Source: Henriciella sp. (GTDB lineage: Bacteria > Pseudomonadota > Alphaproteobacteria > Caulobacterales > Hyphomonadaceae). Taken from it: a DNA stretch of 64,000 bases. The DNA lies in the NCBI GenBank assembly GCA_013213785.1, contig JABSPZ010000005.1, forward strand, positions 372,001-436,000. The letters run 5' to 3'. Made by a program: the position numbers and the translations under genes. A model generated the notes under the pieces. That model was not told the origin of the DNA, did not search any database, and saw nothing but the letters and a program-made list of their open reading frames with translations. Below are positions 10,505 through 19,859 of this stretch, in pieces (the stretch's first letter is position 1; each line of letters opens with the position of its first letter).

Positions 10505-10533
10505 AATATAGCAAGTGAGTCCCGTGCTGTCTT
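10505..10533 (-). promoter_or_regulatory. Sigma70-like promoter of phhA, probably leaderless
   Basis: On the minus strand AAGACA (-35), a 17-base spacer and TATATT (-10) are followed six bases later by the phhA ATG. Transcription would start at or next to the start codon. This matches the lack of a ribosome-binding site before 10498. Confidence 0.55.
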
Positions 10534-10574
10534 GAGGCATAAGGGAAAAATATTGTGATTCCGGAGATTTTCGC

Positions 10575-11210
10575 ATGCTCAAGCTCTATGACTATTGGCG
10601 ATCGTCGGCGTCTTATCGGATGCGGATCGCGCTAAACCTCAAGCAGGTCGAGTATGAGACGGCAGAGGTAAGTCTCCACCCAGACCACCTCGCTCAGAAC
10701 AGCGCTGAGTATCGAGCAATCAATCCTCAGATGCGCGTTCCCTCGATCGATATTGAGGGACGGGTCTTCGGGCAATCCATGGCATTGATCGAATGGCTCG
10801 AAGAAACAAAGCCTAATCCGCCTCTGCTGCCGTCTGACCCGATGGCGAGACTAAGCGCACGCGCCTTCGCGGACATCGTGGCCTGCGATATCCACCCGCT
10901 AAATAATTCGAGTGTATTGAAATACCTGCGGGAAGAGTTTTCTGCCGATGCGGATAAGGTAGGTGCTTGGTACGGGACGTGGATCACGCGAGGATTTGAG
11001 GCCTTAGAGGCTTTGGCACCTAAAGACGGGTCATTCTTGTTCGGTGACACGCCGGGTCTCGCCGAGATTTGTCTTATCCCGCAAATTTATAATGCGAAGC
11101 GATTCAATATCGGTCTGTCAGCATTTCCGCGACTTCTAGAGGCAGACGCAGCTTGCGCCGAAATTCCCGCTTTTGCGAATGCAGTCCCTGAGGCGGTAAA
11201 ACCGACCTAG
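10575..11210 (+). CDS. maiA: Maleylacetoacetate isomerase
   Basis: This is a glutathione-dependent zeta-class GST-fold enzyme that isomerises maleylacetoacetate to fumarylacetoacetate in tyrosine/homogentisate catabolism. The N-terminal thioredoxin-like half has the glutathione-binding motif YWRSSASYRMRIALN, with its catalytic Ser pair, followed by INPQMRVPSID and the QSMALIEWLE helix. At 211 residues the length is standard. It is divergent from phhA, so phenylalanine hydroxylation and later tyrosine breakdown may be co-regulated. Its 3' end overlaps the convergent hspQ by four bases. Genes for homogentisate dioxygenase or fumarylacetoacetase are not in the window. Confidence 0.94.
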   Translation: MLKLYDYWRSSASYRMRIALNLKQVEYETAEVSLHPDHLAQNSAEYRAINPQMRVPSIDIEGRVFGQSMALIEWLEETKPNPPLLPSDPMARLSARAFADIVACDIHPLNNSSVLKYLREEFSADADKVGAWYGTWITRGFEALEALAPKDGSFLFGDTPGLAEICLIPQIYNAKRFNIGLSAFPRLLEADAACAEIPAFANAVPEAVKPT

Positions 11211-11626
11211 TTACGCTGCGCGGACTTTAAGACGTAACCCTGTTCCGTCAGCTCAAACATTTTTGCGATGTCTGGGTGGCTTACGCGTGTTTCGTCTTCA
11301 TCGGGCACGAGGTTTTGCTCTGAGACGTAAGCCACGTAATGGGTGCGCTCATTCTCTGCGTACAAATGGTAGTAAGGCTGATCCTTGGCTGGGCGGGCCT
11401 CTTCGGGGATCGATTCATACCACTCATCTGTGTTCGCAAAAACTGGATCGACGTCGAAAACAACGCCGCGAAAATCGAACAATCTGTGCTTTAGGACCTG
11501 CCCAATCTGATACTTGGCTTGGCGCATAGGAATTGCGTTCGGCAGCTCTGGCGGTGCCGGCTTCTCGCTAACCGTTTGTGCCGTTTCGGGTTTTTTACCC
11601 CCGAACAATCGCATAAAGCGCTTCAT
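11207..11626 (-). CDS. hspQ: Heat shock protein HspQ (YccV-like hemimethylated DNA-binding fold)
   Basis: The C-terminal ~105 residues match the HspQ/YccV fold: KYQIGQVLKHRLFDFRGVVFDVDP, then DQPYYHLYAE and YVAYVSEQNLV. In enterobacteria HspQ is a specificity factor for Lon protease; the older name refers to binding of hemimethylated DNA. About 33 residues of Lys/Pro-rich sequence precede the domain. The ATG at 11626 (MKRFMRLFGG) is the most likely start; an upstream in-frame start at 11698 would run into the divergent ppx start and is less likely. Heat-shock control is expected from the family, but I see no clear sigma32 promoter. Confidence 0.85.
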   Translation of the reverse strand: MKRFMRLFGGKKPETAQTVSEKPAPPELPNAIPMRQAKYQIGQVLKHRLFDFRGVVFDVDPVFANTDEWYESIPEEARPAKDQPYYHLYAENERTHYVAYVSEQNLVPDEDETRVSHPDIAKMFELTEQGYVLKSAQRN

Positions 11627-11698
11627 GACGTTCGGTCCATGACTCCAGAGGAGTTTGTGTGCTACAGCTATCTGCAACTTACAAGATTTGGTCAGCAC

Positions 11699-12814
11699 AT
11701 GACTGTAGAGAATGTGCGTGATGCCCGGCCCAAACGCAAAAGGACCGGATCACGCAAAGGTCGCAAGCCACCGCTCTATGCGGCGGTGGATATGGGGACG
11801 AACAATTGCAGACTGTTGATCGCCGCGCGTCGCGGCGACACCTTTTCTGTGCTCGATTCTCACTCACAAGTCGCAAGGCTCGGAGAGGGGCTAGAGGCAA
11901 CGGGGCGCCTGTCCGATGCCTCGATTGAGCGCGCAATGGATGCGCTTGGCAAAATTTCAAAAAAGATCCGCGCCAAGAAAGTTGGCCAAGTGCGTTGCAT
12001 CGCTACGGAAGCTTGCCGCCGCGCTGAAAATGGCGCCGAGTTCATTAAGCGCGTGCGCGATGAGACCGGTTTGACGTTCAAAATCATCGGCCCTGAAGAA
12101 GAAGCCCGGCTTGCGCTCATTGGGTGTCACAACCTCATAGAGCCAGATACCGATCGTGTCCTAGTCATCGACATTGGGGGAGGTTCAACGGAGCTCTCTT
12201 TCGTCGACGCGCGGCCCGCTCACGAGGGTGGTTTGAAAGGGCTTTTACAACGTCCCCCGATCCTCGCATGGCGGAGCCTTCCCGTTGGCGTTGTTACTTT
12301 GACCGAGGCCTTTGCGCACTTGCCCGCCGATGAGGCGTATCCGCAGATGCTGGCCCACGTGATGACCCAAATTGAAAAGTGGAAGAGAAGCCCTGAGATC
12401 AGACAAAGCTTCGAAGAGGGGCGTGCGCACGTGATCGGGACGTCTGGCACTGTGACATGCCTGACGGGCGTCACACTTGGTTTGACCAAGTACCGCCGGG
12501 ACAAAGTCGACGGCGCCTGGATCAACCAGGCTGAAATGATGGGAACAGTCCAAAAGCTGCGAGACGCCGGTCCTGACAAGATCCATAAGTTTCCGACGAT
12601 TGGAACTGATCGAGCCGGCCTCATGCTGGCGGGTTGTGCGATTGTCGAAGGGACTTGGTCTCTCGCGCCGAACGGAAAGATGCGGATCGCTGATCGCGGA
12701 TTGCGTGAGGGGCTGCTGCTATCGATGATGCACGGGCCGAAACGACGAAAGCGTCGCCCGCGTCGTAAACCGGGGACGAAATCCAAACCCAGCGAACAGG
12801 AAACAGTCTCATGA
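11699..12814 (+). CDS. Ppx/GppA family exopolyphosphatase / guanosine pentaphosphatase
   Basis: This is an ASKHA-fold phosphatase that releases phosphate from polyphosphate or pppGpp; sequence alone does not separate the two activities. Motifs are AAVDMGTNNCRLLIA (phosphate 1), a central VLVIDIGGGSTELSF (phosphate 2) and GTSGTVTCLTGV. The N-terminus before the domain and the C-terminal tail (KRRKRRPRRKPGTKSK) are strongly basic, which could bind polyphosphate or RNA. The ATG at 11699 is the closest start to the domain; ATG 11639 is possible. The C-terminal HD-type domain of E. coli Ppx is absent (371 residues). It overlaps rlmE by ATGA, so co-translation is likely. Confidence 0.9.
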   Translation: MTVENVRDARPKRKRTGSRKGRKPPLYAAVDMGTNNCRLLIAARRGDTFSVLDSHSQVARLGEGLEATGRLSDASIERAMDALGKISKKIRAKKVGQVRCIATEACRRAENGAEFIKRVRDETGLTFKIIGPEEEARLALIGCHNLIEPDTDRVLVIDIGGGSTELSFVDARPAHEGGLKGLLQRPPILAWRSLPVGVVTLTEAFAHLPADEAYPQMLAHVMTQIEKWKRSPEIRQSFEEGRAHVIGTSGTVTCLTGVTLGLTKYRRDKVDGAWINQAEMMGTVQKLRDAGPDKIHKFPTIGTDRAGLMLAGCAIVEGTWSLAPNGKMRIADRGLREGLLLSMMHGPKRRKRRPRRKPGTKSKPSEQETVS

Positions 12815-13518
12815 CGGATGATGGCAAACGTCGTTGGAAAGGCCCAACTGGCAATAAAAAAAGCTCCGGCCGCCGCGCCGGTGAGCGTAAGGTAATCGCC
12901 TATCGCGCCAAATCGGAAAGCTCGAAAAAGTGGATCGAGCGCCAGCTCTCAGATCCCTATGTGCAAAAAGCGCACTCTGAAGGTTTTCGCGCACGCGCCG
13001 CTTACAAGCTTTTGGAATTAGACGAGCAGGTAAAACTGTTGCGCCCGGGTATGCGTGTCGTCGATCTTGGCTGTGCGCCGGGCGGTTGGCTACAAGTCTG
13101 TGTTCGCCGCGGTGTAAAAGAGGTTGTCGGGATTGATTTGCTCGAGGTCGAACCCGTGTCTGGCGCTCACATCGTGCAAGGCGACGTCAACGAGTCAAAC
13201 GATATCGCCGAGATGATGAAGGGGCTCACGGGAGCTCCTGATTTGATCCTTTCTGATATGGCGGCGAATACGACCGGGCATAAACAAACAGATAGTTTGC
13301 GCACGGCTGCTTTGGCTGACATGGCTTTAGCCTTCACGGAAGAGAACTTGGTTCGCGGCGGCGCCTTCTGCTCCAAAGTCTTTCAAGGCGGCGCGACACC
13401 GGAAATGATGGCGCGATTGAAGCACTTGTTTAAATCTGTGAAGCACATCAAGCCACCAGCAAGCCGCGCGGGTTCACCCGAGCTCTTCGTCGTCGCCAAA
13501 GGGTTTCGATATGGCTGA
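12811..13518 (+). CDS. rlmE: 23S rRNA (uridine 2'-O) methyltransferase
   Basis: RlmE (FtsJ/RrmJ) methylates the 2'-O of the uridine equivalent to E. coli U2552 in the 23S A-loop, using SAM, late in 50S assembly. The Rossmann-like domain has the SAM motif VVDLGCAPGGW, LILSDMAAN and FCSKVFQGG, which supply the Asp and Lys of the K-D-K-E tetrad; SPELFVVAKGF gives the final Glu. A basic, disordered N-terminal ~35 residues precedes it. It overlaps the upstream ppx gene by four bases and the prepilin peptidase start by eight, forming a tight three-gene unit. Confidence 0.96.
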   Translation: MTDDGKRRWKGPTGNKKSSGRRAGERKVIAYRAKSESSKKWIERQLSDPYVQKAHSEGFRARAAYKLLELDEQVKLLRPGMRVVDLGCAPGGWLQVCVRRGVKEVVGIDLLEVEPVSGAHIVQGDVNESNDIAEMMKGLTGAPDLILSDMAANTTGHKQTDSLRTAALADMALAFTEENLVRGGAFCSKVFQGGATPEMMARLKHLFKSVKHIKPPASRAGSPELFVVAKGFRYG

Positions 13519-14101
13519 AGGGCCGGATGAGTTTCCGGATGTCGCGATACCAGCGCGATCAGCGCTTATAATTCTGGTAGGGCTCGCAATGGCCTATGCG
13601 GGCGCCTTCTTACTTCTTGGGCAGCACGTTCATTCAAGCTTTCCATTTATGATCGCAAGCGCGGTGCTGGCCGTTGCTCTGCTGGCATTGAGTTACATCG
13701 ACTTACGGACGGGCTTGCTGCTCGACATCCTCACACTGCCGTTGACTGCGCTTGGTCTCGCTTTCTCCGTTTGGACCGGCGACTGGATGTTTTCCCTCGC
13801 TGGCGCAATTCTGGGTTACGCGATGATCGCGTGGCTTGCGTATTATTGGCGCGTCCGACGCGGATATGAAGGCATAGGCCTTGGCGATGCTAAACTCCTC
13901 GCCGCTGGAGGGGCATGGGTTGGGATTTCTGGAATACCGATTCTTCTGCTCATCGCATCGAGTGTGGGAATCATAGCGGCGATAGCTGTGTCACAAATAA
14001 CACGTTCGACGTCCGACCGGATCGCAATTCCATTTGGGCCAAGCCTAGCGCTCGGGATTTGGGTCGTTTGGTGTGGTATCGAAATGATGCTGCTTGGATA
14101 A
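13511..14101 (+). CDS. A24 family prepilin peptidase (GspO/PilD-like, peptidase domain only)
   Basis: This is a membrane aspartyl peptidase that removes the leader of type IV prepilin-like proteins. The hydrophobic 196-residue protein has about six membrane segments and the two catalytic aspartates in the expected places: SYIDLRTGLLLD and GIGLGDAKLLAAGG. The N-terminal methyltransferase half of full-length PilD, with its zinc CxxC pairs, is absent. Five pseudopilin genes with cleavage motifs lie 12 kb downstream in the gsp operon, which itself lacks gspO, so this enzyme is the natural candidate to process them (inference). Its start overlaps rlmE. Confidence 0.9.
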   Translation: MAEGPDEFPDVAIPARSALIILVGLAMAYAGAFLLLGQHVHSSFPFMIASAVLAVALLALSYIDLRTGLLLDILTLPLTALGLAFSVWTGDWMFSLAGAILGYAMIAWLAYYWRVRRGYEGIGLGDAKLLAAGGAWVGISGIPILLLIASSVGIIAAIAVSQITRSTSDRIAIPFGPSLALGIWVVWCGIEMMLLG

Positions 14102-14317
14102 TCCGGATGCTGATTATTCAAAAATGGACAAATCCATAGTCTTCGGGGTTTCACCGCAAATAGACGCGTGACTTGGTGTTTTCTGAAATGTCCGAAGCCG
14201 GATAAAAACATTACATACCAGTAATTTATACGACAATTCGATGACGGTGAGTGTCGCAGAAGCGTAATATAAACGCAAAAAAAGCGTCATCGGAAACACA
14301 TAATCGGTCCCCTGGAA

Positions 14318-14335
14318 GACGCGGAGACTCGCGTC
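14318..14335 (+). other. Leader hairpin in the 14102-14377 intergenic region
   Basis: The 276-base gap before the duplicated lipoprotein gene contains GACGCG/CGCGTC pairing around a six-base loop (14318-14335). A longer-range complementarity also exists, GATGACG at 14240-14246 with CGTCATC at 14285-14291. No gene or recognised RNA family is visible. The structures suggest a structured 5' leader but could be chance. Confidence 0.3.
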
Positions 14336-14377
14336 CGATTCCGTTGTTCATTGAAACCGTTTTCAGGGAAAAACACT

Positions 14378-17146
14378 ATGAAGCTTCCTATGACAGTTAG
14401 CGCCATCGCACTCGGCATGATGGCCGCTTGTTCTCAAGGCAGCGATATCGCATCGCCTGGCACAGTCACACCTACAACACCCCCAAGCACTGGTGGCGGC
14501 GGCACCGGCGGCGGTGGTACGACCGTTGATTGTCCTTCTGGCTTCACACAAGACACGGCGCAAACCGGCAGTCTAACCACCTGTGTGGTTTCTGGAACAA
14601 TTCTCTCAGATCTCACGCTTCCATTTGTAGAAGGCACCGCGTTCCGTCTCGATGGCCGTGTTGACGTCGGTCAAGACGTCGGTGGTGACGGCTCAAGCGG
14701 TGACCCTGCAGTGCTGACAATTGAACCGGGTGTGACCGTTTTCGGAAACAGCGGCGACGACTATCTGGTTGTTAATCGAGGGTCGCGCCTAGTCGCCGAC
14801 GGAACAGCAGCAGCGCCGATTATCATGACCAGTGACGAAGACCTGGATCGCCAAAACGATTCAGACGCTTCGAACGATGATGGCGGCGATGCAATTGGTG
14901 AGTGGGGCGGCCTGGTCATCCTCGGGCGCGCACCGATCAACGATTGTAACACCACTGTTGCAGCTCAGTCTGTCGACTGTGAAAACCGGATTGAGGGTGT
15001 CGAGCCAGTCGCACTCTTCGGCGGCGCAACTCCAGACGACAATAGCGGTATCCTGAACTACTTGCAGGTTCGCTTTGCAGGCAACCCGCTCGCCTCTGGC
15101 GACGAACTGAACGGCATTTCATTCGGTGGTGTTGGTAACGCGACTGAAGTTGAGTTTGTGCAAGTTCACAACAACTCGGACGACGGCGTCGAGTTCTTTG
15201 GCGGTACCGTCAACGTAAAATACCTCGTTCTGACCGGTAACGATGATGATTCTGTTGACACTGACACAGGCTATCAGGGCAATATTCAATACGCCGTGAT
15301 CCGTCAGCGCCCGAGCAGCGGCGACAACCTGTTTGAGGCCTCTTCTACAACGGGCCCCGGTGTTCCACTGGCCGAACGCTCTAACTACAATATCGCAAAC
15401 TTCACCGCGATCGGATTTGAACGCGGGAACGCATTGCGTCTCAATGAAGGAACGGTTGGTCAGTACATAAACGGCGTTGTCGTCGACGAAGCTGAGTGCT
15501 TCCGCTGGCAAGATGCTGGTAACGACAATGCGACTTTCGAGGCAGCTGAAGACCCAAGCTTCAACTCTGTCCTGTTCGATTGCTCAGCGCTTTCAGCGGC
15601 GAACTCAACCGCAAATGGTACAACCGTTGCGCCGCTCGCACTCGCAGCTGATGCAAACAATGTAGAGTCGCCAAATTCTCTCGCAGGTGTCCTCCCAGGC
15701 GCGAATGAAACCGGCGTTACGCCATTCGCTGCGTCCAGCGTCGACTCGTTCTTCGAAGACACAACCTATATCGGTGCTTTCGCCCCCGAAGACACAGAAA
15801 CAAACAACTGGGCAGCCGGCTGGACGTTCGCACTCTTCTCAGACCCAACTTGCCCAACCGGAACGACCGATGTTGGCGTCGAAATCAATGATACCAAAGT
15901 GTGTCAGGTCAGCGGCGTTATCACGAGCGACCTGCGCCTGACGCGCGGCAATATCTACCAGCTCGACGGACGTGTTGATGTTGGTGTGGACGCAGGCGGC
16001 GATGGAAGCGGCAGTGAGACTGGAACACTCACGATTGAGTCTGGTGTGACGATCTTCGGTGAGAGCGGTGATGACTATCTTGTCGTCAACCGTGGCTCGC
16101 AAATCTTTGCGAATGGAACGGCTTCGAACCCAATCGTCTTTACCTCAGAAGATGATCTGACCAATTCGCAAGTCGATCCAGACAATGCGATCGGTGAGTG
16201 GGGCGGTGTTGTGATCCTCGGCCGCGCTCCGATCAATGATTGTAACACGACCGTTGCGGCTCAGTCGGTTGGCTGTGAGAACCGTATAGAAGGTGTTGAG
16301 CCTGTTGCACTCTTCGGCGGCGCAACTTCGGATGATAATAGCGGAACGCTCCGTTACGTTCAGGTCAAGCACGCTGGTAACCCGCTCGCTTCTGGTGACG
16401 AGCTGAACGGCATTTCTTTCGGCGGCGTCGGCGACGCAACTCAGGTCGAGTTCGTGCAAGTTCACAACAATTCTGATGATGGCGTTGAGTTCTTCGGCGG
16501 TACTGTGAATGTTCGCTACCTCGTTCTTACTGGCAACGATGATGACTCTGTCGACACGGACACGGGCTATCAGGGCAACATCCAGTTTGCGATCATCACA
16601 CAGCGTCCGAACAGCGGCGACAACTTGTTTGAAGCATCTTCAACCACCGGCCCAGGTGTGCCGTTGGCAGAGCGTTCAAACTACAACATCTCGAACTTCA
16701 CTGCGATCGGCTTTGAGCGAGGGAATGGTCTGCGCCTCAATGAAGGGACCGTTGGTCAGTATATGAACGGTGTTGTGGTCGAAGAAGCTGAATGCTTCCG
16801 TTGGCAAGATGCTGGTAACGACAATGCGACATTCGAAGCCGCAGAAGACCCAAGCTTCAACTCTGTCCTGTTCGATTGCTCTGCGCTTTCAGCGGCGAAC
16901 TCAACTGCGAACGGCACAACTGTTGCGCCACTGGCACTTGCAGCCGATGCGAACAATATCGAGACGACCAACACGCTCACATCGACCTTCATCAATGGCG
17001 CGACAGAAGCTGGCGTAACCGCTTTTGATGCTTCTACGGTCGATCCATTCTTCATCGCGACCGACTATATCGGCGCTGTTGAAGATGCGAGCGACACTTG
17101 GTGGCAAGGTTGGTCTTGCGGTTTGGAAGCTTCAGACCCCTGCTAA
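14378..17146 (+). CDS. Large lipoprotein made of two tandem homologous units
   Basis: This is an unrecognised surface or periplasmic lipoprotein. The signal peptide ends in lipobox MMAAC (Cys about 17 residues in), followed by a Thr/Pro/Gly-rich linker. The rest is two ~430-residue copies of one unit: the first from about 14536, the second from about 15847 to the stop. Each copy has SGTILSDLTL/SGVITSDLRL, TIEPGVTVFG/TIESGVTIFG, GEWGGLVILGRAPINDC, VQVHNNSDDGVEFFGGTVN, LTGNDDDSVDTDTGYQGN and AECFRWQDAGND. Repeating short strands with Gly and Asn turns suggest a right-handed beta-helix (inference). Cysteines are conserved between copies and could pair. The ATG at 14378 has AGGG upstream; a longer start at 14351 is less likely. 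A strong terminator follows, then a TonB-dependent receptor and the type II secretion operon. Confidence 0.88.
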   Translation: MKLPMTVSAIALGMMAACSQGSDIASPGTVTPTTPPSTGGGGTGGGGTTVDCPSGFTQDTAQTGSLTTCVVSGTILSDLTLPFVEGTAFRLDGRVDVGQDVGGDGSSGDPAVLTIEPGVTVFGNSGDDYLVVNRGSRLVADGTAAAPIIMTSDEDLDRQNDSDASNDDGGDAIGEWGGLVILGRAPINDCNTTVAAQSVDCENRIEGVEPVALFGGATPDDNSGILNYLQVRFAGNPLASGDELNGISFGGVGNATEVEFVQVHNNSDDGVEFFGGTVNVKYLVLTGNDDDSVDTDTGYQGNIQYAVIRQRPSSGDNLFEASSTTGPGVPLAERSNYNIANFTAIGFERGNALRLNEGTVGQYINGVVVDEAECFRWQDAGNDNATFEAAEDPSFNSVLFDCSALSAANSTANGTTVAPLALAADANNVESPNSLAGVLPGANETGVTPFAASSVDSFFEDTTYIGAFAPEDTETNNWAAGWTFALFSDPTCPTGTTDVGVEINDTKVCQVSGVITSDLRLTRGNIYQLDGRVDVGVDAGGDGSGSETGTLTIESGVTIFGESGDDYLVVNRGSQIFANGTASNPIVFTSEDDLTNSQVDPDNAIGEWGGVVILGRAPINDCNTTVAAQSVGCENRIEGVEPVALFGGATSDDNSGTLRYVQVKHAGNPLASGDELNGISFGGVGDATQVEFVQVHNNSDDGVEFFGGTVNVRYLVLTGNDDDSVDTDTGYQGNIQFAIITQRPNSGDNLFEASSTTGPGVPLAERSNYNISNFTAIGFERGNGLRLNEGTVGQYMNGVVVEEAECFRWQDAGNDNATFEAAEDPSFNSVLFDCSALSAANSTANGTTVAPLALAADANNIETTNTLTSTFINGATEAGVTAFDASTVDPFFIATDYIGAVEDASDTWWQGWSCGLEASDPC

Positions 17147-17159
17147 GGCTCCAATACGA

Positions 17160-17195
17160 CCGGGACAGCTGTGAGCAGCTGTCCCGGTTTTCTTG
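17160..17195 (+). terminator. Rho-independent terminator after the duplicated lipoprotein gene
   Basis: A perfect 12-base-pair stem (CCGGGACAGCTG with CAGCTGTCCCGG, loop TGAG, 17160-17187) is followed by TTTTCTT. It lies 13 bases after the stop codon and separates the lipoprotein from the TonB-dependent receptor. Confidence 0.9.
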
Positions 17196-17267
17196 CTTTT
17201 ACTCCGCGCCCTTACTCGAAACATGCTGATGAGGGGCGCGTCCGTTCAAGGACTAAGGTTAAATCGA

Positions 17268-19859
17268 ATGAGACGTTCATCCCGTTATATCACTCTGCTT
17301 TCGACAGCTGCGCTGGCGATTGTGCCAGCTATCGCGCAAGAAGAAACAGAACCAACCGAAAGCGTGGAAGAGCGCACGTTGCAGACGGTTGTTGTGCGCG
17401 GCGCATTTATTCCCGCACCACAACGCGAAACCTCGCAAGTTGCGTCTTTCCTCTCTGAAGAAGATCTCATTCGCCAAGGTGATGCGAACGCAGCGCTGGC
17501 ACTCACGCGTGTCAGCGGCTTGAGCGTCGTCTCAGACAAGTTTGCTTTTGTCCGTGGTCTGGGTGATCGTTACTCTTCAGCTTTGCTCAACGGGTCGCCG
17601 CTGCCGAGTCCTGAGCCGCTTCGACGTACGGTTCCGCTAGATCTCTTTCCGTCTAACATCCTCGGCGGCGCTGCTGTCCAAAAGACGTACTCGGCAAACT
17701 ATCCTGGGGAATTCGGCGGTGGTGTGATCGATCTGAAAACGGTCCGCATTCCGAGCGAAAACTTTTTCAACGTCAAACTCGGCGTCGGATACAACACTGA
17801 ATCCACACCGAATGACGGGCTTTTTGTCCGCGGTAGCGACACCGATTGGTCTGGTTACGATGATGGATTGCGGGATCTCCCAGGACCCGTGATCAGCGTT
17901 ATCAATCAAGGTCTCGATTTGAATGACCAAGACGATGCATTCGTCGAAGCGGTTGGGGAGAGCTTTGTAAACACGCCGCTTACTGTGATCCAAACAGGCG
18001 AAGTTGATCCTGATTTGAACGCCACAATCGATTTTGGTCGCGCGTTCGATATGGGTCGATTTGATGTCGGTATTGTTGGCGTTGTCGGCTTTGAAAGCGG
18101 ATGGACAACGGAAGAGTCGATCCGTCAGACTGCTCGTCTCACCAGCACCGAGCTGCGGTCAGACATTCGTACGACCGAAACGACATATGATGCGACGTTG
18201 AACGGACTTGGTTCCGTCGCGCTCGGTTGGGATACGAATGAGATCCAAGCCACGCTGTTTTATGTGCATACGACCTCAAAAGAGGCTCAAATCAACGAAG
18301 GCGACTTGCAGTCAGAGTCGCTTCCGATCTTCGAGGAGTCTTCTGGTTGGTTCGAGCGCGAGCTGTATTTCACACAACTCGCTGGCGAGCATCAGTTTGG
18401 TGACTTCGATCTAAACTGGCGCGGATCCTACTCATTCTCAGGCCGTGACGCACCCTATGAGAGAACGCTAACGCGTTTCCTTGAGCCCGATGGTGTGGTT
18501 AGATATGCGGCAACCGGTAACAATGCGGTCTTTTCCTTCTCAGAGCTTGAGGATGAGAATTATAGCTTCGGCATCGATGGTGGATATCTGATCGCGCTTG
18601 GTGATGTTCGCGAACTTCTGCTCACGGGCGGTATCGACTATTCGAACACTGAACGGGACTCTAAGATTCTGAATTTCGAGTTCCAAGGTGGTAACTCACT
18701 GGATGATGAGACGGCTGCCCTGCGTCCTGACTTCCTGTTCTCCCAGGCCAACATTGATCCTGCGCGGTTTGTGTTAGACTTCCGTGATCGAGATGTTGAT
18801 TTTTACATCGGAGAACTGGAAATCTCATCAGCCTTTTTGCAAGGGCAGATCGATATCACGAACTTCATTAATGCTACGATTGGTGCGCGTTATGAGGAAG
18901 CAGAGCAAAGCATCGTGACGACCAGTCGGTTCGGCGACATCGGATCAACAGCAAATCTGGAGAATGACTACATTCTTCCGACTGCTACCGTCACATGGAA
19001 TTTTGCTGACGACCTTCAGCTTCGTCTCGGTTACTCTGAAACGATCTCCCGACCGCAATTCCGTGAATTGTCTCCTTCGATCTTCAATGACCCAGATTCA
19101 GATCGTATTTATCAAGGGAACGAGCAGCTTCAGGACACAGAGTTCACGAACTACGACGCTCGCCTAGAGTATTATATGGGACGCAACCAATTCATCACGC
19201 TGGCCGCGTTTTATAAGGAAATCATCAACCCGATCGAAGAATTCTCCTTCATCAATCCGGGCGGCGCACTGCAGACGTCCTTTATCAACGCACCTGAGGC
19301 TGAGCTTCTTGGAGCAGAGTTCGAGTTCAAGACGCGCTTTGAAATGCCGATTGACCAAATCTGGTTCAATCAGCGGGACTGGCTGTTCTCGTTTAACTAC
19401 ACTTACACATCGACCGAAATTTCTGCCGGTGAAACCGATCTGGTGGCCGGTCCGTTCAGCCCGGTACCTGTTCCAGGCAATCTGTTTGGTCTCGACGGCG
19501 CGCAGCTGCAGGGAACACCAGAGAACATTCTCAATCTCCAGTTCGGTTGGGACAATGATGTTGAACAAGCGACACTTCTTCTCAACTGGGTGGATGAGCG
19601 CATTCTGCAAAGAGGGCGTCCAGATGGGACGTCTCAAATTGCCGATGTGTTGCAAGATCCAGGTGTGCAGCTCGACTTCGTCTATCGTCGTGATCTGACT
19701 TTCGGCGACAGAGATTTCACGCTCGGTTTGAGCGCGCGTAATCTTCTCGGCGAGAAAAACGAAGAGTTTCAGCTGAATGGCGGTGAGCTCGGTCGTACGG
19801 AATTTAACACGTATGAGCGAGGAACCAGCCTCTCCGCGAGCGTCACAGCGAAGTTCTAG
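17268..19859 (+). CDS. TonB-dependent outer membrane receptor
   Basis: This is an energy-dependent outer membrane transporter of unknown substrate. A signal peptide (RRSSRYITLLSTAALAIVPAIAQ) is followed by a plug domain: LQTVVVRGAFIP (TonB-box-like region), ALTRVSGLSVVSD, FVRGLGDRYSSALLNGSPLPSPEP and LDLFPSNILGGAAVQKTYSANYPGEFGGG. The remaining ~650 residues are Asp/Phe-rich beta-barrel strands ending in the terminal Phe typical of outer membrane proteins (ASVTAKF). The ATG at 17268 is chosen for the signal peptide fit. With an 863-residue length and no siderophore-type hallmarks it resembles receptors for carbohydrates or peptides. It sits between a large lipoprotein and the gsp operon, so the three may serve one nutrient-capture function (inference). 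Confidence 0.93.
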   Translation: MRRSSRYITLLSTAALAIVPAIAQEETEPTESVEERTLQTVVVRGAFIPAPQRETSQVASFLSEEDLIRQGDANAALALTRVSGLSVVSDKFAFVRGLGDRYSSALLNGSPLPSPEPLRRTVPLDLFPSNILGGAAVQKTYSANYPGEFGGGVIDLKTVRIPSENFFNVKLGVGYNTESTPNDGLFVRGSDTDWSGYDDGLRDLPGPVISVINQGLDLNDQDDAFVEAVGESFVNTPLTVIQTGEVDPDLNATIDFGRAFDMGRFDVGIVGVVGFESGWTTEESIRQTARLTSTELRSDIRTTETTYDATLNGLGSVALGWDTNEIQATLFYVHTTSKEAQINEGDLQSESLPIFEESSGWFERELYFTQLAGEHQFGDFDLNWRGSYSFSGRDAPYERTLTRFLEPDGVVRYAATGNNAVFSFSELEDENYSFGIDGGYLIALGDVRELLLTGGIDYSNTERDSKILNFEFQGGNSLDDETAALRPDFLFSQANIDPARFVLDFRDRDVDFYIGELEISSAFLQGQIDITNFINATIGARYEEAEQSIVTTSRFGDIGSTANLENDYILPTATVTWNFADDLQLRLGYSETISRPQFRELSPSIFNDPDSDRIYQGNEQLQDTEFTNYDARLEYYMGRNQFITLAAFYKEIINPIEEFSFINPGGALQTSFINAPEAELLGAEFEFKTRFEMPIDQIWFNQRDWLFSFNYTYTSTEISAGETDLVAGPFSPVPVPGNLFGLDGAQLQGTPENILNLQFGWDNDVEQATLLLNWVDERILQRGRPDGTSQIADVLQDPGVQLDFVYRRDLTFGDRDFTLGLSARNLLGEKNEEFQLNGGELGRTEFNTYERGTSLSASVTAKF

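Noticed and set aside
10499-10582. Longer N-terminus for phenylalanine hydroxylase
   Set aside because: It would overlap the divergent maiA start and cover the phhA promoter hexamers. The family starts near MNNYFAKP.
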